Under the pieces are notes generated by a model. The model did not search any database and was not told where the DNA came from. It was given only the letters and a program-made list of their open reading frames with translations. Of a stretch of 64,000 nucleotides of DNA, positions 22,587-33,991 are shown piece after piece. Within the stretch, counting starts at the first letter, position 1, and each line of letters opens with the position of its first letter. Source of the stretch: Ephemerocybe angulata (lineage: Eukaryota; Basidiomycota; Agaricomycetes; Agaricales; Psathyrellaceae); the NCBI GenBank assembly GCA_013368325.1, contig JAACJK010000069.1, positions 124,001 through 188,000 of the forward strand. Reading direction: 5' to 3'. Both the position numbers and the translations under genes were made by a program.

Positions 22587-24519
22587 CTCCCGAGCCAAAA
22601 GGGCAGTTGAAAAGAATAGCAGCCTCCTTCCATCTAGCTCACCATCCTATCCAACCGGTGGAAACAGTGGCTTTTCTCCAACACGCCTTTCTACCATTGA
22701 GGAGGAGGAGGAGGAACCTAGAGAGGAAACGCTTGAGCAGGAGCTACTTCCTGGACACCTCCTTCGTCCATCATCACCACATCCCACCTTGCAATCTCTG
22801 CCAATCCCAATATCGCCAGTCTCTCCTCCCCTGACACTCTGCGAGATTGGTGACTGTTCTGAGGCGAAGTTAGCAGACGGTGACGCTCTCATCGCAGAAG
22901 AAAAGTATTTTCAATGTGCGATATGCAGTAGAAGATGGCACAATGTCTGTGCTACGATGCTGCTCAATAGCAAGGTCAATCCTGATATTATGGAGGTTAT
23001 AGCGAGAGGAGCGAGAGGACAGCAGCACTGGTGTTGCCCGAGCTGTTTCACGGAGGATGGGCCATGCAGATGGGACAACGAGATGTATGTTACTAATCTT
23101 CGACACCACTAAGTTTGCTGACCCCCTTCTAGCATTGGACAATTTGTGCTCATAGACATTGGGAAGAATCGCTCCACGCACTGTTACTACCCCGCTCAGG
23201 TGATAAAGCGTCAGGGCCTGACTGTTGAGCTGAAGTGGTACACTGGGAATGTGTACGACGACAGGTGCAAGAAGCCGAACACAACAAGATTCAAAATATC
23301 TGTGGCCCAATGCTTTGCAGCCAGCAACCCCTTGCTCGACGAGAACACGACACGCGAGGTAAGCACAGCTACTCTGTAACCTTATAGTAATATACTAATA
23401 TCTTCGCTCATTTCATGTTTCATATCCAATAGAACATGGGCACCATCATATCTCCGCTTCGTCTCTTCCAACAGTCTCTTCCAACATGAAGCGTATACCA
23501 ATAATGAACTGGAAGTCGAGATTCTCAAGCACTCAGGCAGTATTTGGGAGCTCCTCAGAAATAACACCATCCACGACACTCTCCTCTGGCGATTGATGAA
23601 CATCTCAATACAACACAGGAGAGCTCTCCATCAGCAGGCCAGCAGCAGAGACAACTTCAGCTTGAACTTGGTAACACTATACAAGCTGTTTGCGGAAGAC
23701 TTCAAGTTTCCCTTGTATGCTGGGGATACCATGCTTTTGGAGCCGTTCCTTGCACGGCTGAGCAGGCTAATCCGCAAAACGTGGCCTGAGCAGTCCAAAG
23801 AGGGATATACAACTCTGGAGGTGCTGGCTCGCATTCTCTTCAAGGTTTTGCTAACACGCATCGTTATGGGGGCACTTCCATGTCACGATGACCAAATTCT
23901 TCTGTTGGCATATCGAGGGAGGTATGGTCTGTCACCGGAGGATCTAGAAGAGTTCCAATGTCCCCAATGGACAAGCTCTGAACTAACTCTTCTGAAGGGC
24001 AGGCTGGAGCGAGATGCTACACCACAGGAGCAGGCACTACTCTCAGGATGCCTTTCGTCATATACCACCAAGATAGCACCCTGCGAGGATGGTATAGAAC
24101 CTTTGCTGAAGGTTCACATTACCCCACTGGTCAGCGATCCAATCTACGCGGACTTCCCCATCGTACCTATGCTCCGAAGTGGAGAGAAGTATACATTTGT
24201 CCAAACAGACAAAAAAGGTCTATCTGGTGGTCGCCCCATTGGCAAGCTCATGAAAGCCAGTGATAGCAAGACGAATATCGAGCTCAGTACCCCGAAACCG
24301 AAACCGAGTCCAAAGCGGAAGAGAAGGCCACAGGAGGAAAAGTCTGGTGTACAGGTTGCATCAGGGGATTTGGCACCGATCATGCTGAAGATTCCACTAC
24401 TGAAGCTGAAGAGGAGGAAGCATACACATGAACCAGAGAAGCAGGAAAACCCTGTGAGTGCTGTGAGTGTGCGGGTAACAAGAAGTATGGCTAAGCCATC
24501 AATGGACGGAGATTGCTAG

Positions 24520-24947
24520 AGTACATGAAAGTTTTGTACAGTGTTGTATTCACATCTGATAATTTATGAGAGCTATATATTTTAGCATGCACTAAACAGT
24601 CTAAGGAATGATTATAAGCTGTATTTTGAAGAGAATAACATTGCCAATGCCTTGTTGGAATTGAAAATGTGTGAACTACGGTCGCCTGATGGTACCATCA
24701 GCAAGGCGAGAACGTGAGTATACATACTGTCTAAGCAAAATGCCACAGCACTTATCATAGCACTGACATAAAAAGTATTTTCCTGGATGCTTATGGATTC
24801 AATGAACTGGTTCTAGCATGTTTAGACCACCTAAAGACGCTTCAACAGCTTGTTGGAATTCAAACAAGTCAAGTCACCCAAATTGGCGCAGCAATATACA
24901 TACACAACAGTATCAATAGTAAAAGTAAAGTAAGAGTAAAAGTAAGC
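24520..24947. other. Convergent 3' intergenic gap in the MULE
   Basis: AT-rich sequence lies between the two convergent stops. It holds an AGTAAAAGTAAAG simple repeat near 24920-24945 similar to words at the element ends. No gene is seen. Confidence 0.6.
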
Positions 24948-27002
24948 TTAAATAGACAAGGATGCAAGGGCCCTCTTTCTTCCAGCTCGGGTTTTGAGAG
25001 GTGACAGGGAAACAGAACATCCACCTCTCTCTTCACTCTCGCTCTCGCTGTTGTTCTCTTTCCTGTCTTCAGAGAACATAGTTCTTTTAGGAACCTTGTT
25101 GCAGCGATTGTAAGCCTTTTCCATTGGAGGTCTTCCCCTCTTCCCAGTGCGAATCTAGAATATCGTTTTGTAAACCAAAGTACGAAAACATCGAACAAAT
25201 ATGAAACGAAGCACATACCTTGGGAGGTCTACCCACTTTAGGCTTGAGAATTTCTGCATCTGGCTGGATCTTGTTCTGAACGGCCTCTCTGAACGATGAA
25301 GGACCAACAGTTGTCGTGTTTCCTTTGGCCTGTACATCTTTCCAGCTATGAGCCTACGAGCTTCACCATTAGCGAAAATGTGTGCAGTAGTAGTGCGGTT
25401 GATGTACTTACACTCTGGATTGGCCAAAGTAGACCATGGGGAGGCCTGGCAACTATAACGGTAAATGCTTTCACCGCATTGGGTGCGCAGGTTTCAATCA
25501 TCGATACAGGTAACAGGAACATCTCGATACCCCCCATCGAGCAGCTTGGAGCTGATGTCCACCATATACGGAGTTCCTAGCACGTTATATGAGCTCTATG
25601 TGTAGTGGACAATGGTAACTTACCAACGGTATGCGTTTTATCGAAGTGCCCCAAACGCAGATAAAGGTTATACAGATTCGCAGGCATGCGTACAACCTTC
25701 TTGTAATACACCTTCGTCCACATCTTGAGGTAATAGTCATCAGCGAGCACGTTAAACGCAAATGGGTTGAGTGAGTTGCGAGTGGTGATACACCGTTGGA
25801 TGAACTCCTTATCTTTCCACTGTAACATGTAAGGTATGATGCCACCTGCTAGCCTCTCCCAGATCTCGTCATCGCTGCACACAGTCACACATGGAAGGCC
25901 AGGGTGAATCGCGACTGTGTAAAGAAAGTCGTTTGCAAGGTGCCTTCCAAGCCCCCCGAAGGTGCAGTTGGTGTTGGTAGTGATAGCCCTGACAATAGAC
26001 TCTTTCTTATTCGCAGCGATCACCTCTGCACGCCATTCGCTGAGGCGTTTAACTGCAGCGTCTGTCTCGAGAGTCCAATCTGGACCGTCCTTGAAAGGAA
26101 GCCAGAGAAGATTCCACCACTTTCAAAGAAAATCAGCATGGTTAGAACTCGTTAAAAGCCCTTTGACTTACCTTCGATTGTACTTGAAGATCACTTTTCT
26201 GCCAGTGGGTGTTGATGCTGGTGATGTTCATGCGAACAAGCCTGGCAAAATCAGCGAGAACAATAGCTTGACCGCCAGTCGTCACGAACGCGCAGAATAC
26301 GTTAATGAGACGTCTCTCGTCTGGTGTGGAGCCAGCCTCGATGAACCTTGCTGGCATCTTGAATGATCGAAGTAGCTTAGCTTTGTCGGTATCCTTGTTC
26401 GGGCCTGGGCAATCCTCAGCCAGGATATCGTTGAGAGCGTCGACGGGGAGGATATAGATAGACGACTCCAGACCGAAGTTAATTGTCACAGCATGCTGTA
26501 CAGAGATATATGTGAGAGTGTGCGACGAAATTCCAGAAATGTGGGAACGTACATAGCCTGCGCTTATCACCAAGCACTTCCCTCGTATCGCGCAGTTGAG
26601 CTGCCCTTGAGCAAGGGGCCGGTCCACGTAAGAAAGACAACTGTTACTTTTGGCAGCAGCAAGATCGTAGGGGTTGGGGAAGTAATCACTGGCCAGCGGT
26701 TCCAACGACGGGTCGAAGGTATTCTGGTTTAGGAAAGTCGCCTCCTCCGGGGTCAAGCTCTTGTCTAGGGCCTGGTGGTTGATATAGATGCTCTTGTAGC
26801 TCTTACTATCAGTACCAAGAGCATAGCAACGAGGAAACAATCTAAGGGAAGCTATAATAAGGTGTTGAGAAGGTGACTCACCACCAAAATGATGTATCAT
26901 GTTCACGTACCTTCTGGGTGTGCTCCTAGTATTCTGGTTTCCTCTTTTATGAGCCTATTGATCTTGGTATAGAATGCGAAGACCTCTGGTGCCTCTGGCA
27001 TT
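24948..27002 (-). CDS. AT-hook protein of the MULE, unknown family
   Basis: The start is MPEAPEVFAFYTK at 27002. Exons are joined by good introns: 26910-26852; GTACGT after LVISAGY; GTAAGT after QVQSK; GTAAGT after DKTHTVG; GTATCG after DVPVT; GTAAGT after LLWPIQS; GTATGT after VGRPPK. The product is about 540 aa. The central part (FVTTGGQAIVLADFARLVRM, WWNLLWLPFKDGPDWTLE, LNPFAFNVLADDYYLKMW) matches no family I know. The C-terminus has two AT-hook cores, KVGRPPK and KRGRPPM, then a Ser/Glu-rich acidic stretch and a basic end with stop at 24948. AT-hooks bind the minor groove of AT-rich DNA; action on the AT-rich transposon ends is inference. It faces the transposase tail to tail, like the second gene of some MULEs. 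No stop breaks the spliced frame. Confidence 0.6.
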
Positions 27003-27639
27003 GTGAATTGGCACAAGGGTATTGTTGGAGGTGGTGTATAGGGATGCCAGGTCACAGAGAGCAAACGGACAAGTAACTCGAAGTTAAGCCAGAGGAGTTG
27101 GTGAATATAGCAAGAAAGGCGTAATGATGGCTGCCCTAGGGAAGATGGGCAGACTATATGGCCTTTCCGAGTAGAGTATGTCGGAAAACTGAGAAGTGCC
27201 TTACAAGTGCCGTAAGGCGCGAAAGGCCGAATGTGCCTAATAAGCCGGCTAATCAGGGATACGAAACTTTGATGAGGCGGCGGGTGCTGATAAGTCAAAG
27301 GCTGATAAGGCAGATTCCCCTGATAAGATGGATTGGTTTCCCGGTCCTGCCACTGGGACCGGTTGCCTGATGAGACGCGGTTACCTGATAAATCAAGGCG
27401 ATGATCAGGCAGGACGGTCTGATAAGGCCAGGGGCTGATTTCACGAAAATGTACACGACTAGACATATATACTAGTCGAACCAGTGAATTGACTACGCCA
27501 GTGCTACTTAAGTAACTAACCTACCTTAAGCTTGATCCTTACATTTACTGAATCGAATCTCTAGAGATCTCTATAGCTATACATTGACTCGTTATCTATT
27601 CTAATCTAATCTAATTTATACACTTTAGAATTACACTCA

Positions 27640-27725
27640 GCACGGTTCGAACATAGGGCCTTACAATTAATATACAACATATAATACTGTTACAACAAAG
27701 GCGATAGTTTCCGCTACACCACGAC
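27640..27725 (-). other. tRNA-like segment with Pol III boxes inside Plavaka 2
   Basis: The minus strand has A box TGGTGTAGCGG (27721-27711) and B box TGTTCGAACCG (27653-27643), with an AT-rich spacer of about 57 nt that could be a tRNA intron. A matching acceptor stem is not seen, so this is a tRNA relic or SINE-like promoter. Confidence 0.45.
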
Positions 27726-28134
27726 GCCTTATTTTGCACATATCTTAGGGTTAATAGAGCCTATCTCTCATCGACCTTATAAGGCATCTTGTAAGGGATC
27801 TTGTAAGGTATAGCCAAGGTGAAGCAAGTCATTGGGATCGTCGTTGTCCTTCGAGCATGGAAGCGACACTATTTCAGGCTTAATGAAAACAGAGGAAATG
27901 GATTATAAGATAACAAGTACAATGATACAGTGCCGGTACAAATAAAATTATGAAAATACAATGATGTACAACGATGCGGATAACAATAGAGAACAAAATG
28001 CGCAGAGACAGAGAGACAAAGCCAGTCTGAATCGTGGAGGGTAATTTAAAGGAAGCATTTACTTGGCACCAGCGGACGAGAACTCTGCAGATGCCCGTCA
28101 GAATGGGATGACACAGGGAGAGGGAGGAAGGGGC

Positions 28135-28538
28135 ACGTACTCATTACTGACTTGGTATACCCCTCAGAGATAGCATGCTTGGCGAGTTCACTAGGGAGGA
28201 TGAGACAGACGGCGGTCTGGATTTCGCAGGAGGAGATGGTGGACTTCTTGGAGTATGCAGCGAGGCCGATAAGAACATGTGTCAGACTCTACTCCGTGCA
28301 ACAGATTTGGAAACATGAACGTACTGGATGCCTCGGTGGCAATACGCTCGAAGATATCGTTCACGAACGAGTTGAGGATGGCCATGGCCTTGTTTCGAGA
28401 AATCGGAGCGGAAAAAGACGGACCCATGTAGATGTAGGATGAGTACGTCTCCTTTCGGACCTTCTTGCACTTCTTCTTGTCGCCGTCAGCAACCACGGGT
28501 TTGGAGGTCTTCTTCGCGGCCTTTGCGCCCTCAGACAA
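28135..28538 (-). pseudogene. Histone H2B pseudogene fragment
   Basis: The minus strand encodes [16 protein letters not shown], then [20 protein letters not shown] and, after an intron whose AG is lost, [17 protein letters not shown] and [15 protein letters not shown], all diagnostic of H2B. The KVLKQVHPDTG segment is missing and several residues are changed (SCEIQTAVC). Intron-like sequence remains, so the copy came from genomic DNA rather than processed RNA. It lies within Plavaka 2. Confidence 0.85.
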
Positions 28539-28839
28539 CTTGGCGGGGGCAGACTTGGAAACGTGAATGTACTGGATAGGGGAGACCCGTGTTCATAGAC
28601 CCAGCCCCCAGCTAGTGAGGACCAGCGACGAAGATGGGGTCCATCGAGGAGTGTATCTTGGTGTTGCGTTTGTCGGTGGCACGCATGGGATGGGACAGGA
28701 TGTCTTGGCGTCCATTCCGGTGATCGCGAGCGCTCGTGTTAGAGATAAAATGCAGAGGAGAACCAGTTGTGAGATCAGGATGGAGTTGGGTTGTGGTCGG
28801 GAGATAGTAGCGTCGAGGAGGCCGGCGGTGATCAAGAGG

Positions 28840-29145
28840 TGTGGAAGGCGGCAGAGGACACTTCGGCGTCGTTGAACGCGGGGTAGGGGTGTGGCGGACG
28901 GCGGAGGATGTCTCGGCGTCGTTAGACGCGAGGTAGAGGTGTAAAAGGCGGTCGAGGAAGGATCAGCGTCGTTAGACGCGAAGTAGAAGTGTGGCGGATG
29001 GCGGAGGATGTCTTGGCGTCGTTGGACGCGAGGTAGAGGTGTGGAAGGCGGTCGAGGAAGGATCAGCGTCGTTAGACGCGAAGTAGAAGTGTGGCGGATG
29101 GCGGAGGATGTCTTGGCGTCGTTGGACGCGAGGTAGAGGTGGGAA
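28840..29145. repeat. Tandem repeat, 100-bp period with 50-bp sub-period
   Basis: The unit contains GGCGTCGTTGGACGCGAGGT and AGAAGTGTGGCGG. AAGTAGAAGTGTGGCGG recurs at 28981 and 29081, exactly 100 bp apart, with half-units alternating GATGTCTTGGCG and GGATCAGCG. A single decayed copy lies near 29945-30000. No conserved protein product is seen. Confidence 0.8.
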
Positions 29146-29489
29146 AGGTGACGGAGGGTCGTGGAGTGAGCTCCCTGGAGAACGCAGCCTGCAGGCGTCA
29201 GCGCTTGTTATGGAAAACGAGCCTGGGCGCGGAGTCTGCAGCCGCGCGTGTCAATGGGCCCCGCGCGTTGCTAATCGTAGCCCAGGCTCAGTTTGGAGGA
29301 AGGAAACTCACCGGCAGCGCAGCTGGTGCTTGTTGCCGTCAGTACTTGCTTCGGGGAGTCGGAACCTTCCCGGAGATGGTCTATGTCTTGGATTATGCAG
29401 GGAGTTCTGAAAAGAAGAGAACTCCGGTCAGAATGATTTAAGGTACGAGGAATAGATGGAGACTTACTAGAGTCTGGGGTCAAAGATAT

Positions 29490-29815
29490 TGTTGGCGAAC
29501 GAGTTGAGGATGGCCATCGCCTGTTCGAGATACCTGTGTCGTTGGCGATTCAGAACGAGTTGAGGATGGTCATCGCTGATCGAGATACCAGTGCCGTTGA
29601 CAAACAAGTTGAGGATGGCCACCGCCTGTTGGAGATACCGGTATCGTGGTCGATTCAAAACGTGTTGAGGATGGCCATCGCCTGTTCGAGATACCCGCAT
29701 CGTTGACGAACGAGTTGAGGATGGCCATCGCCTGTTCGAGATACCCGCATCGTTGACGAACGAGTTGAGGATGGCCATCGCCTGTTCGAGATACCGGTAT
29801 CGTTGTCGATCTCCT
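29490..29815 (-). repeat. 50-bp minisatellite derived from a histone H2B segment
   Basis: Repeats of CGAACGAGTTGAGGATGGCC followed by ATCGCCTGTTCGAGATACC are about 50 bp long, with degenerate left copies and near-identical right copies (29690-29800). On the minus strand the units spell GISN and [11 protein letters not shown], the H2B histone-fold segment. Because 50 is not a multiple of three the frame rotates, so no long protein is conserved. Confidence 0.85.
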
Positions 29816-29875
29816 TGCGCTTCTTCTTGTCACCGTCAGCGGTGGTCGTTGGGTGGTCGTCATTTAATTGGGCAA
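29815..29875 (-). pseudogene. Histone H2B N-terminal scrap
   Basis: The minus strand reads TTTADGDKKKRKEI directly before the minisatellite units (DTGISN). This corresponds to the lysine-rich H2B tail and shows that the array grew from an H2B copy with its 5' part attached. Confidence 0.7.
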
Positions 29876-30677
29876 GATGTAGCGATGTAGTGTTGAGATG
29901 GAGACGGAGGGGGACAGGGATGTTGTGTGCACTGTGGTAAGAGCTCCCTGGGGTCGTTGGACGCGTGGTGGGTTCGGAAGTGCGAAGAGTAGAGGAGGAC
30001 GGGGTCCAAAAGGTCAAGTTTGGGGAAGGACCGTTGAAAGGAGTGACGAGGTGTGCTGGAAGCGCGTCAAGAGTCTAGGGAAGGTGCGTTTGAGCAAAAT
30101 GGTAACGGTGTGACATTGAAACGCGCTACGTACTCAGAACTTGGTCGGGTTTCCATTCCCACTCGAGTTCGTCAGCGTTGGAACTGTTCCAGTTGTCCGT
30201 ACTTCGCCTGGAAGGAGCGCAGAAGATGGCCGAGGTGAGTGGGGAGCCACAGCTACGCGGTCTGTCAATGCGGGGGCCGGAGTCGATGGAGAGAAGCGAG
30301 GTGGGACGGCGGGGCAGAGGAGGGTGTGGGATGAGAATCACTGCCATTCATGGCGGTGCTAAATGAGGTAGATAGTAATCCATCGAGTTCAGAGCGTGAA
30401 AGGCGGCCCCTGCTCCTGAGTTGAGATTTGACGGTGAATGAGTGTGCGGGCGCGCGCAGTTGGTGGTATAGGAGCAAGAGACGATTTGGCGACATCATTG
30501 ACATCCAGTTCTGATGTGGCATCGTTGATTATTATAATAGGACTCATGTTTGTGCCATTGTTGAAGGACTCCGGAGGATAAGACAATAGATTGGATTGCA
30601 TGTTAACAGGGATAAACGAGTAAAATACTATGCACGACTAAAAGGCGGTCCACAACACTGCATAAGCAGTCCCTCCA

Positions 30678-33505
30678 TTACACGCCTTTCTTCGACTTCG
30701 CCCCCTTCTGCTTGGAACCGCGCTTATCCTTCGCAACCTCCGCGCTGCCCTGTGGAACTGCTGCAGTCTTTGAACGGGTTGATGAACGGGTTGGCCGGCG
30801 ATCTTGAGGCACTGACGCTTCGACTATTTCGACCGTATCAATTGGATCTGTGGCAGCGTTGGGCTCCGCAGGGATCTCGATTGTAAGTTGAGGGCGGTGA
30901 GTCGTTGTCTTGGGCTTCGGCTTCGGCCTGGGCTTCTGTGTCGCAGGTGGAAGGTCCAGGTCCATGTCGAAGTTGCGGGGATCCGCGTCTGGCCCTGTTT
31001 CCGTACTCGCAAGACCAATATCTTCAGGAAGCGGGGAGAGTCGAGATGCGGAGTATGCAGAAGTAAACGATGGACGCGTCTGGCGGGGAGGGAGTGGGGG
31101 AGGGCCAGGCGGAGGAGCAGGAAGGCGGGCACGGTCAACGGTCAGCGGACTCGGATGGAACTCGGAGTAGTTTGAAGGTGACGGTGACGGATGGAAAGAG
31201 CGCGCGATGGCAAGTGCCGGAGGAGCCGACGGTCGTGCTCTCGGCGCCTCCCAGTAGGCAGGAGCGGACGAAAATGTGTCGCCACCGGCTGGAAAGTGAG
31301 GGTTCGCATGTGGAGGCGGTTGTAGGAGAGAGGAGCGACCGGCATCTCCAAGATCGAGTCCAAATACTTGCGACTCAATCCCCGAAACACCCGCCGACGT
31401 CGATGATGAGGATGGCTCGGTAGCAGCAGGCCAGCCCTGTAGTTGGAGGGCATCGGCACCCTCAATCATGACGCCATTATCCTCGTCCCAGACCGGAGAT
31501 GGACCTGCGTCGTCCGAATCTGAATCTGAGTCTTCTGTGCGATCATATTGTTCATCGATAGAGGGCGCCTTGTAGTAGAAGCTTTCATTTTGTTCGAATT
31601 CAGATGGGACTGGGTATATCAACGGTAAGCGAGCCAGAAACCATCTCAGAAAATTTGAACTTACTCTGGTAAGCGTCCTCGACCCCGTCGTGTACGCCGA
31701 CGTTAACAGGTGCCTGGTATCGTATCCCAGCGGCCAATGCTCCCTGAGAATGGGCTCCCACGCGGCTTGGTTGTTGGGAAACCGTCGGGGGAACGGTGGG
31801 GCGCATGGCAGGAGAACTTGAAGCAGTGTTAACTTGAGGAGGGGGAGGCGGCGCTTGCAGGGGTGGGTGAACAGTTTGCGGGGCAACGGAGGGGCGATTT
31901 AAGATAGCAGCAGCTGCTGGAGTGGATTCGCGGCTTCGCATCGCAAGATTGTGGCGTGCAATAGCCTCGGCGACTGATTCACTCCGAGGTTGCTGAATGG
32001 GTGGCTGGGCTGGTTGTGGCATTGATGACGTGGAGGCTGCTGCTGTAGTCCGAGAGGGAAATACATTCTTATTCCATGCATCGCAGATGGCTTTGCCGGT
32101 GGGCTGGCCCCAAATTGTCATCAGGAACTGCTTGTACTGCTCGAAGTCGGTGACATATGATATCTTCGTGATCGGCCCTTCGCCATCGTTGGTGAAGGAA
32201 CAGTCTGGGGAGAGGGAGATACGGACCTGGCGTGTTGATCAGTTCAACGCCTGCTTGGATATGTGGGACTGCAGATACTTACCAAAATACATATGAACGC
32301 GATAAGCCCTGGTGTAGCCCGAAGGTTACCTCCGTAGAGCGGATTGTTCCTGTTGAGGACGGGGTTGGTCTTCGTTATCGCAGTCCGTCCATATATCAGA
32401 CAGCGCGCGACCTGGTCAAGGTGGATGAGTAGAGTATATTGCTTTATATGGGATCTGTACTCACGAAGAAGAGTGTCATGTTGACAAATATCTGGCCGCC
32501 ATCCTTTTCATAAGTCTCGTAGATTATAGCGCACCAAGGGTCACTTGCGAAGACTCCAGCCGATGTCTCGACTACGCCAATCAGCACCATGAGTTTGCGA
32601 AACTTTCGTCGACACTCATAACCGTCGGCAGAGAAGAGGGCAGCGTCGAATTCGTTGACTGGTTGAGGAGGAGCACCTCTCCGCTTGATCTCAGGAACAT
32701 CTCCCACAGCTCGCAGTGCTTCGCAGTCGAGGTTGATGACGCCCTTGATATCGACGAAAAGCGTGGTGCCGTTTTGTCGGACACGTTGGATGGCTTGTGA
32801 ACGTTCGTCGCTTGCAGAGTCAAAGAACTAAACCAGCAGGACTGAATCAGAATTACCATTCCCACTAATCGGGACCTCTGGAAGAACGACTGACCTCTTT
32901 GACGAACGGAGTGTAGGCCGTCTCAACCCATTCACGTGCCTCAGAGTTAGGTGGACCTGCACAGGCGCGGAGATCTAGTGCGTCACCCTTCTCTCGATTG
33001 CCGGGGAAATCATCGTTGTACCGCTGGGAGACATCGTACCAATGCCATTGTACATCACCCTCCAGCTTGAAGATATGGTCTGGCGTGTATGGCGACCAGA
33101 AGAACACGAAGTGCTTCGCAATTCGTCGCCCCTCCGCATCCACTCGCAGTCGTTTCTCCTTGAGATGGTCCGGAACGAATGTGTCATCAGTGCGGGCAGG
33201 AGCTGGTAAATTCTTGCCCTTGGATCGTGATGCTGCACGACGATTAGCTTGAATGCTGACGAGAGACGACTCGAGATCTGCAAGCTTGCTCATAGCTGCC
33301 TGGAGCTTTGCCTCGAGATCGGTAATCTCGCGATGTGCCAGTCGTAATGCCTAATTCCATGATAGTTAGTCGATAATCGCCACAGGTGTATTGCCTAGCC
33401 AAGTATACTTACATTCTGGGACACGGTCCAATCCGAGCTGTGAAGGGCTTGTTCGATGAAAGTGCGAGGGTCCAGGTCCGGTCGTGAGGGGTTTGGTTGC
33501 GACAT
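30678..33505 (-). CDS. Unknown cargo protein of Plavaka 2
   Basis: Exons fit from MSQPNPSRPDLD (33505) to a basic end KQKGAKSKKGV with stop at 30678; introns follow WTVSQN, TPFVKE, NMTLFF, AFICIL and VEDAYQ. The N-terminus has a likely coiled coil (LAHREITDLEAKLQAAMSKL). The middle (KHFVFFWSPYTPDHIFKLEG, WHWYDVSQRYNDDFPGN, SDPWCAIIYETYEKDGG, RISLSPDCSFTNDGEG) looks globular and conserved but I do not recognise it. The second half is Pro/Ser-rich and disordered, with an acidic SDSDSDDAG stretch and basic RPKPKPK and RSTRSKT motifs that suggest a nuclear protein. It has the same strand as the transposase, 486 bp downstream; that gap (33506-33991) holds no gene. It may be an accessory transposition factor or a captured host gene. 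Confidence 0.6.
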
Positions 33506-33991
33506 AGGGAGCAGCACCGGTGGAACGCGCTGGAGGGAGTTGGGCAAGAGTTGGGAGGGAGGAGTGAATTGAAAGCTGAAGGATGCGCTGAGGCGGTTCT
33601 GGTATTTGTACGTTGGGCTACAGTGGGGCCTCCTGCTTTCTTCCTGCCGCATGTATCGTTCGGGATGATGAGTCGACTGACATCTTGAACTGAAGGCGCC
33701 GGTTGGGCACCGCTTCTGCCTCATTCCCGACGCACCCATGATGGATGTTCTAAGGAAGCTCCAATTGAATAGGGCATGTGTCTGTGAAGGGAGGCAAAAT
33801 GTGCATTGGCGGGATGACGGCGGAGGAAGAAGAGCGAATGAAGCGATTGGAAGGTTGTCGGTGTTCTAACATAATATTAATAATACCGAAAAGTCGCCGA
33901 GCACCTCCTGTACCCCTCAACTAAATCTCAATATTTGTCGGGAAAACAGCCTGTATTAAAGCTCCTATACATCCAGATTCCATATAAGTTT

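Larger units (their letters stand above)
18459..24519 (+). pseudogene. MULE-like transposase with GCM-like finger, UCH-like peptidase and PHD domains
   Basis: Exons readable by eye include 18464-18732, 18785-19863, 19928-20513, 20582-21057 and 21109 onward. Domains in order: acidic N-terminus; GCM/WRKY-type zinc domain (FKCSKCGKITRP, CDTPRC, HWAHEGTHQHPRPP) near 19000-19260; DDE-like core (LVTDGNEMFFREGGLLAT near 19650, then VDFSQAQRKAH, and TNGIEAQHSLLNR near 20385). A peptidase-like Cys box (YRWSRGNSCFHDVGRELWF, 20740-20795) and His box (QGGNHYVAHILVDG, TYAYDN, 21630-21690) resemble ubiquitin C-terminal hydrolases. A PHD-like finger (CAICSRRWHNVC, WCCPSC) lies at 22910-23060. A basic tail has KPSPKRKRRP. 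The gene is broken by the chromovirus, by the 503-bp element at 22084, and probably by a frame change at the intron near 23358-23432. It lies tail to tail with the AT-hook gene. Confidence 0.75.

Noticed and set aside
18459..24519. KDZ (Kyakuja-Dileera-Zisupton) transposase
   Set aside because: I did not see KDZ hallmark blocks; the GCM-like finger and TDGNEMF core fit a Mutator-like enzyme better.
25346..25537. Open frame reading GGIEMFLLPVSMIE in the AT-hook gene
   Set aside because: It does not fit the splice phase from the preceding exon; a 55-nt intron starting GTATCG keeps the neighbouring frame and joins to the AT-hook exons.
29490..29815. Possible CRISPR-like array
   Set aside because: Units are contiguous without spacers and derive from histone H2B; the genome is fungal.
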